Part shown: positions 61,312 through 64,000 of the stretch, piece after piece
How the letters are laid out: the number at the start of each line of letters is the position of its first letter
Numbering within the stretch: the first letter of the stretch is position 1
NCBI GenBank assembly: GCA_963575645.1
Contig: OY754467.1
Span: forward strand, 30,811,108-30,875,107
From: Xanthostigma xanthostigma
Taxonomy: Eukaryota > Arthropoda > Insecta > Raphidioptera > Raphidiidae
Direction of reading: 5' to 3'
Length of the DNA: 64,000 nt
Translations under genes and position numbers: made by a program
Notes under the pieces: model-generated
What the model saw: only the letters and a program-made list of their open reading frames with translations
Told to the model about the DNA's origin: nothing
The model's database searches: none

Positions 61312-62790
61312 ATTAGTTGCCATGTTATGATACAAAATATATAGATAATGCTCAGGCTATTAATTTTCAATTTTAATAGCAACATGGAGTTGAAAAATAA
61401 AAATATTAAGAGAAATTTAGAAAAAGCTTTTATTATTTTGTTAAATAATAAAACAACTCATCCAATGGGGCTCTTTATCAATTATATTCCAAGCAAAAAG
61501 GTTTTTTTTTACAGTCTCGCATTTTATGAAATAAGTGATTCTTAATTATGGTAGTCTGTTTCAGGTAAAACGCCCACAGATTTTTTTGTCATATTACAAA
61601 ATTTTTAAAATAGAACTTTGAACATTCGTGTTTTTTTATAATACTGTTGGAAATCAATTTCAAACAACGTAGAAAAAAATTTCATACTGGAAATAAATTA
61701 CTGAGATGTTATTTTGCTAATAATTTCTATTATTTTCAGTGTACGTTTGTGTTTTTTTTAATCCTAAAGATCATAAACAGATCAAAATTCCATTTATTTA
61801 GGATTTAATTATAAAGTAAGAAATATATTCCGATTTAATATTAAGGCGGAAATTTATTAGGCGGTATTTGCCTAGTATTTGCCAATATATCACGAGTGTC
61901 GAGTAATGTGTATGAAAATTAGTGTATCTCGTGGTATGGTGTGACTTTAATTATTGCACAAGTCTCACGTCAAGACACTTGGAACGTGCCATGTAGTGAA
62001 TTTCCGCCATTACACAATATGGATACTTCCTTAGTATCAGTAATAGGATATAATATAACGGAATAGATTAGAATAGAATAGAAAAAACTTTATTTTGACT
62101 CAAAAGAGTATAAAAACGACAAAGTTGTTGGTAAAATGGTAAAATTAAACATAAAAAATTTTATTTTTTGAGTAAATATTCCTTTAGAAGTAAAAATTCT
62201 TCCTGCCATAATTTGTTATTATTCACCCGAAAATTCACAAAGTATGAACTTTAAAATGAATTTACAATTTTATTCACTTTAAACGTAGAATATTACATAA
62301 AAACCCCGAAAAATAGTGCGTTCAGGTGAACGTTGGCGCCGATAAATATATAACAATGATACAATAATACTCGATAATCTATCACCATATTTTGATTAGA
62401 CATCCTGATTTAACAACACACATTCTATAGCACATATCTACAAAGACGAAATGTTTAAAATATAATTTTTGATTAATTAATAGGCAAAATATGTATATAT
62501 ATTTACTAGCATAATTTATAATACATTTAAAACGATTTAATAACACACCTACATTATTTCCCGTTACAAAATGCAGCAAAATTCGATGAAATGTATTTTT
62601 GATACAAAAACAATTGTTTTCATTTTAAACGTCTAATAGTTCTCCAAAAAAAATAATTTCGATTAATGCTCCGTCTTTGTCGTACTCACGACGCAGATAG
62701 CCGCCTCCTGCGCAATTAATATTTTGAATAGATCTCAATTAATATCGATTTATCCGGTGTCGGGCGTATATTAGAAGATTTTATAGCTTT
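61312..62790. other. Intergenic, nothing assigned
   Basis: An AGAATAGAATAGAA-type tail near 62065-62090 suggests LINE debris. No gene is seen. Confidence 0.35.
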
Positions 62791-62796
62791 CAATGT

Positions 62797-62935
62797 ATAT
62801 GTCGCCGGGATATTGTCAAATCCGTGATTTTGTAATTTCACTAGTGAAATTACAATAATATCACGATTGACAAAGATTCGTGATTACTAAGTGAAATTAT
62901 AATATCACGGGTTTGACAATATCCCGGCGACATAT
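62797..62935. repeat. Short palindromic MITE
   Basis: 'ATATGTCGCCGGGATATTG' is matched by its exact inverse at the right end. Inside is a perfect 22-nt palindrome centred at 62842/62843, plus repeated GTGATT and GTGAAATTA motifs. 139 bp. Confidence 0.85.
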
Positions 62936-63140
62936 ATAATGTTGAAAACAAATTTCGATTCAAAATCCACATTAATGCCAAATTATGCAATTAAAGTGCA
63001 TAGTGACAGCTCAAAAACAGTACATTTTTAGATTGTCGTTTATTTTTGTTTATTAATTTCAAACGTCAAAATAGAATCTATTATTTTCCGAATAATAATA
63101 AATCAAAGCGCACCTCTTTCTCTTGCCCTTACATAATATA

Positions 63141-63268
63141 CGAAACGTAACTCTCTCTCTTTCTATCTTCACTAACTTATATCTCCCTCTCAACTACCAA
63201 TATACGAAACGTAACTCTCTCTCTCTCTCTCTTACTATCTTCACTAACTTATATCTCCCTCTCAACTA
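63141..63268. repeat. 64-bp tandem duplication with CT tract
   Basis: CGAAACGTAACTCTCTCTCT recurs at 63141 and 63205, each followed by ATCTTCACTAACTTATATCT. Confidence 0.85.
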
Positions 63269-63671
63269 GCGTTCGGCTCGAACAATCATGCACTGTTCGC
63301 CTCGTCCGATGACGTACTTCCGTAAACGCTTTTGTCAGGCATTTACCAGCTTACTCCCCAAGTCAAGTGTGCCTAAAGAGATTTTACTTCAAAAACGTTG
63401 CTTAGTTTCTTATGGACGCTATATATTTGTGTTGATCGTTTCAAATCTGAATCCAGCATTACACCTTATTTTGTTGTGTGCAGTTGAGATAGTGTGTCGC
63501 TATTGTGCATAACTGTTTTAATCTACTTTTGTAGTGAGACTCATTGAAAACCACACATTTCGTTCTTGAATAATTTAAAATGAGATGATTACGATGACAT
63601 CATTCCAAGTTGGGCAGGATATCCTCTATGTAATAATATATCATAGAAATTGTATATTTTTTTTATTGAGG

Positions 63672-63720
63672 AAATAAATAAATAAGTAAAATAAATAAAT
63701 AAATAAATAAATAAATAAAA
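63672..63720. repeat. (AAAT)n microsatellite
   Basis: About 12 AAAT-type units with one AAGT interruption. Confidence 0.9.
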
Positions 63721-64000
63721 ATCATTCACAAAACTAGGTCCCTCTAGAAAATTCAGGAACGGGGGGTGTGAGTGCGACGATGCATGTATTATTTATATAA
63801 GCCTTCTTCTATTCTATATTATGGAAAAGTTTGTTCGAGTTGTGTTAGACCATTTATTTTAACCTTAATATGTGTTTACGCGAAATTTCATGTAAAGTAA
63901 CAAGAAAGGTATTTAAAGTACTATACAGGTAGTTGGGATGAACGAATGTACTTCCAGTTAAATTATACATATGTGACAACTGACAGATGTGCAATAGAAA

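Overview
The window is AT-rich insect-type nuclear DNA: GT-AG introns, tRNA-derived and LINE debris, and mariner, hAT, piggyBac and PIF/Harbinger families. It is not bacterial or organellar. Composition and repeat tails of the kind ending in 'AAGCCGCGGGTAA' fit Hemiptera (Sternorrhyncha) or Lepidoptera; I cannot decide between them from sequence alone.

Positions 1-21.4 kb hold one long + strand gene whose start lies upstream. Its coding sequence is cut into at least 15, perhaps 17, exons. Most are micro-exons of 27-54 nt, and every internal junction is phase 1. The gene ends in a 674-nt exon encoding an acidic, Ser/Asn/Glu-rich helical tail, followed by a poly(A) signal. I do not recognise the protein. 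The architecture recalls insect micro-exon effector families such as the aphid bicycle genes, but the sequence match is weak. Its introns are loaded with transposons, including four long inverted repeats that would fold into dsRNA in the pre-mRNA.

From 21.4 to 58 kb I find no host gene I can support. This stretch is layered mobile-element debris. It holds three LINE RNase H/zinc-knuckle tails and one mariner with a nested MITE and a near-perfect 1.2-kb TTAA-flanked palindrome. It also holds a second, split mariner pseudogene, a 403-bp mariner deletion derivative, a Harbinger MITE with a captured MADF start, and a foldback element with a small ORF in its loop. Two more items are a hAT MITE inserted into another copy of itself and a 561-bp hAT MITE with a perfect 8-bp duplication. 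Several minisatellites lie between them.

Positions 58.6-61.3 kb are a complete-looking piggyBac element with an intact 594-codon transposase. The first catalytic Asp is Gly (codon 270), so it is probably catalytically dead although otherwise undamaged. Eight copies of a roughly 25-bp imperfect palindrome lie just inside its two ends. The remainder to 64 kb has one short palindromic MITE, a tandem duplication and a microsatellite.
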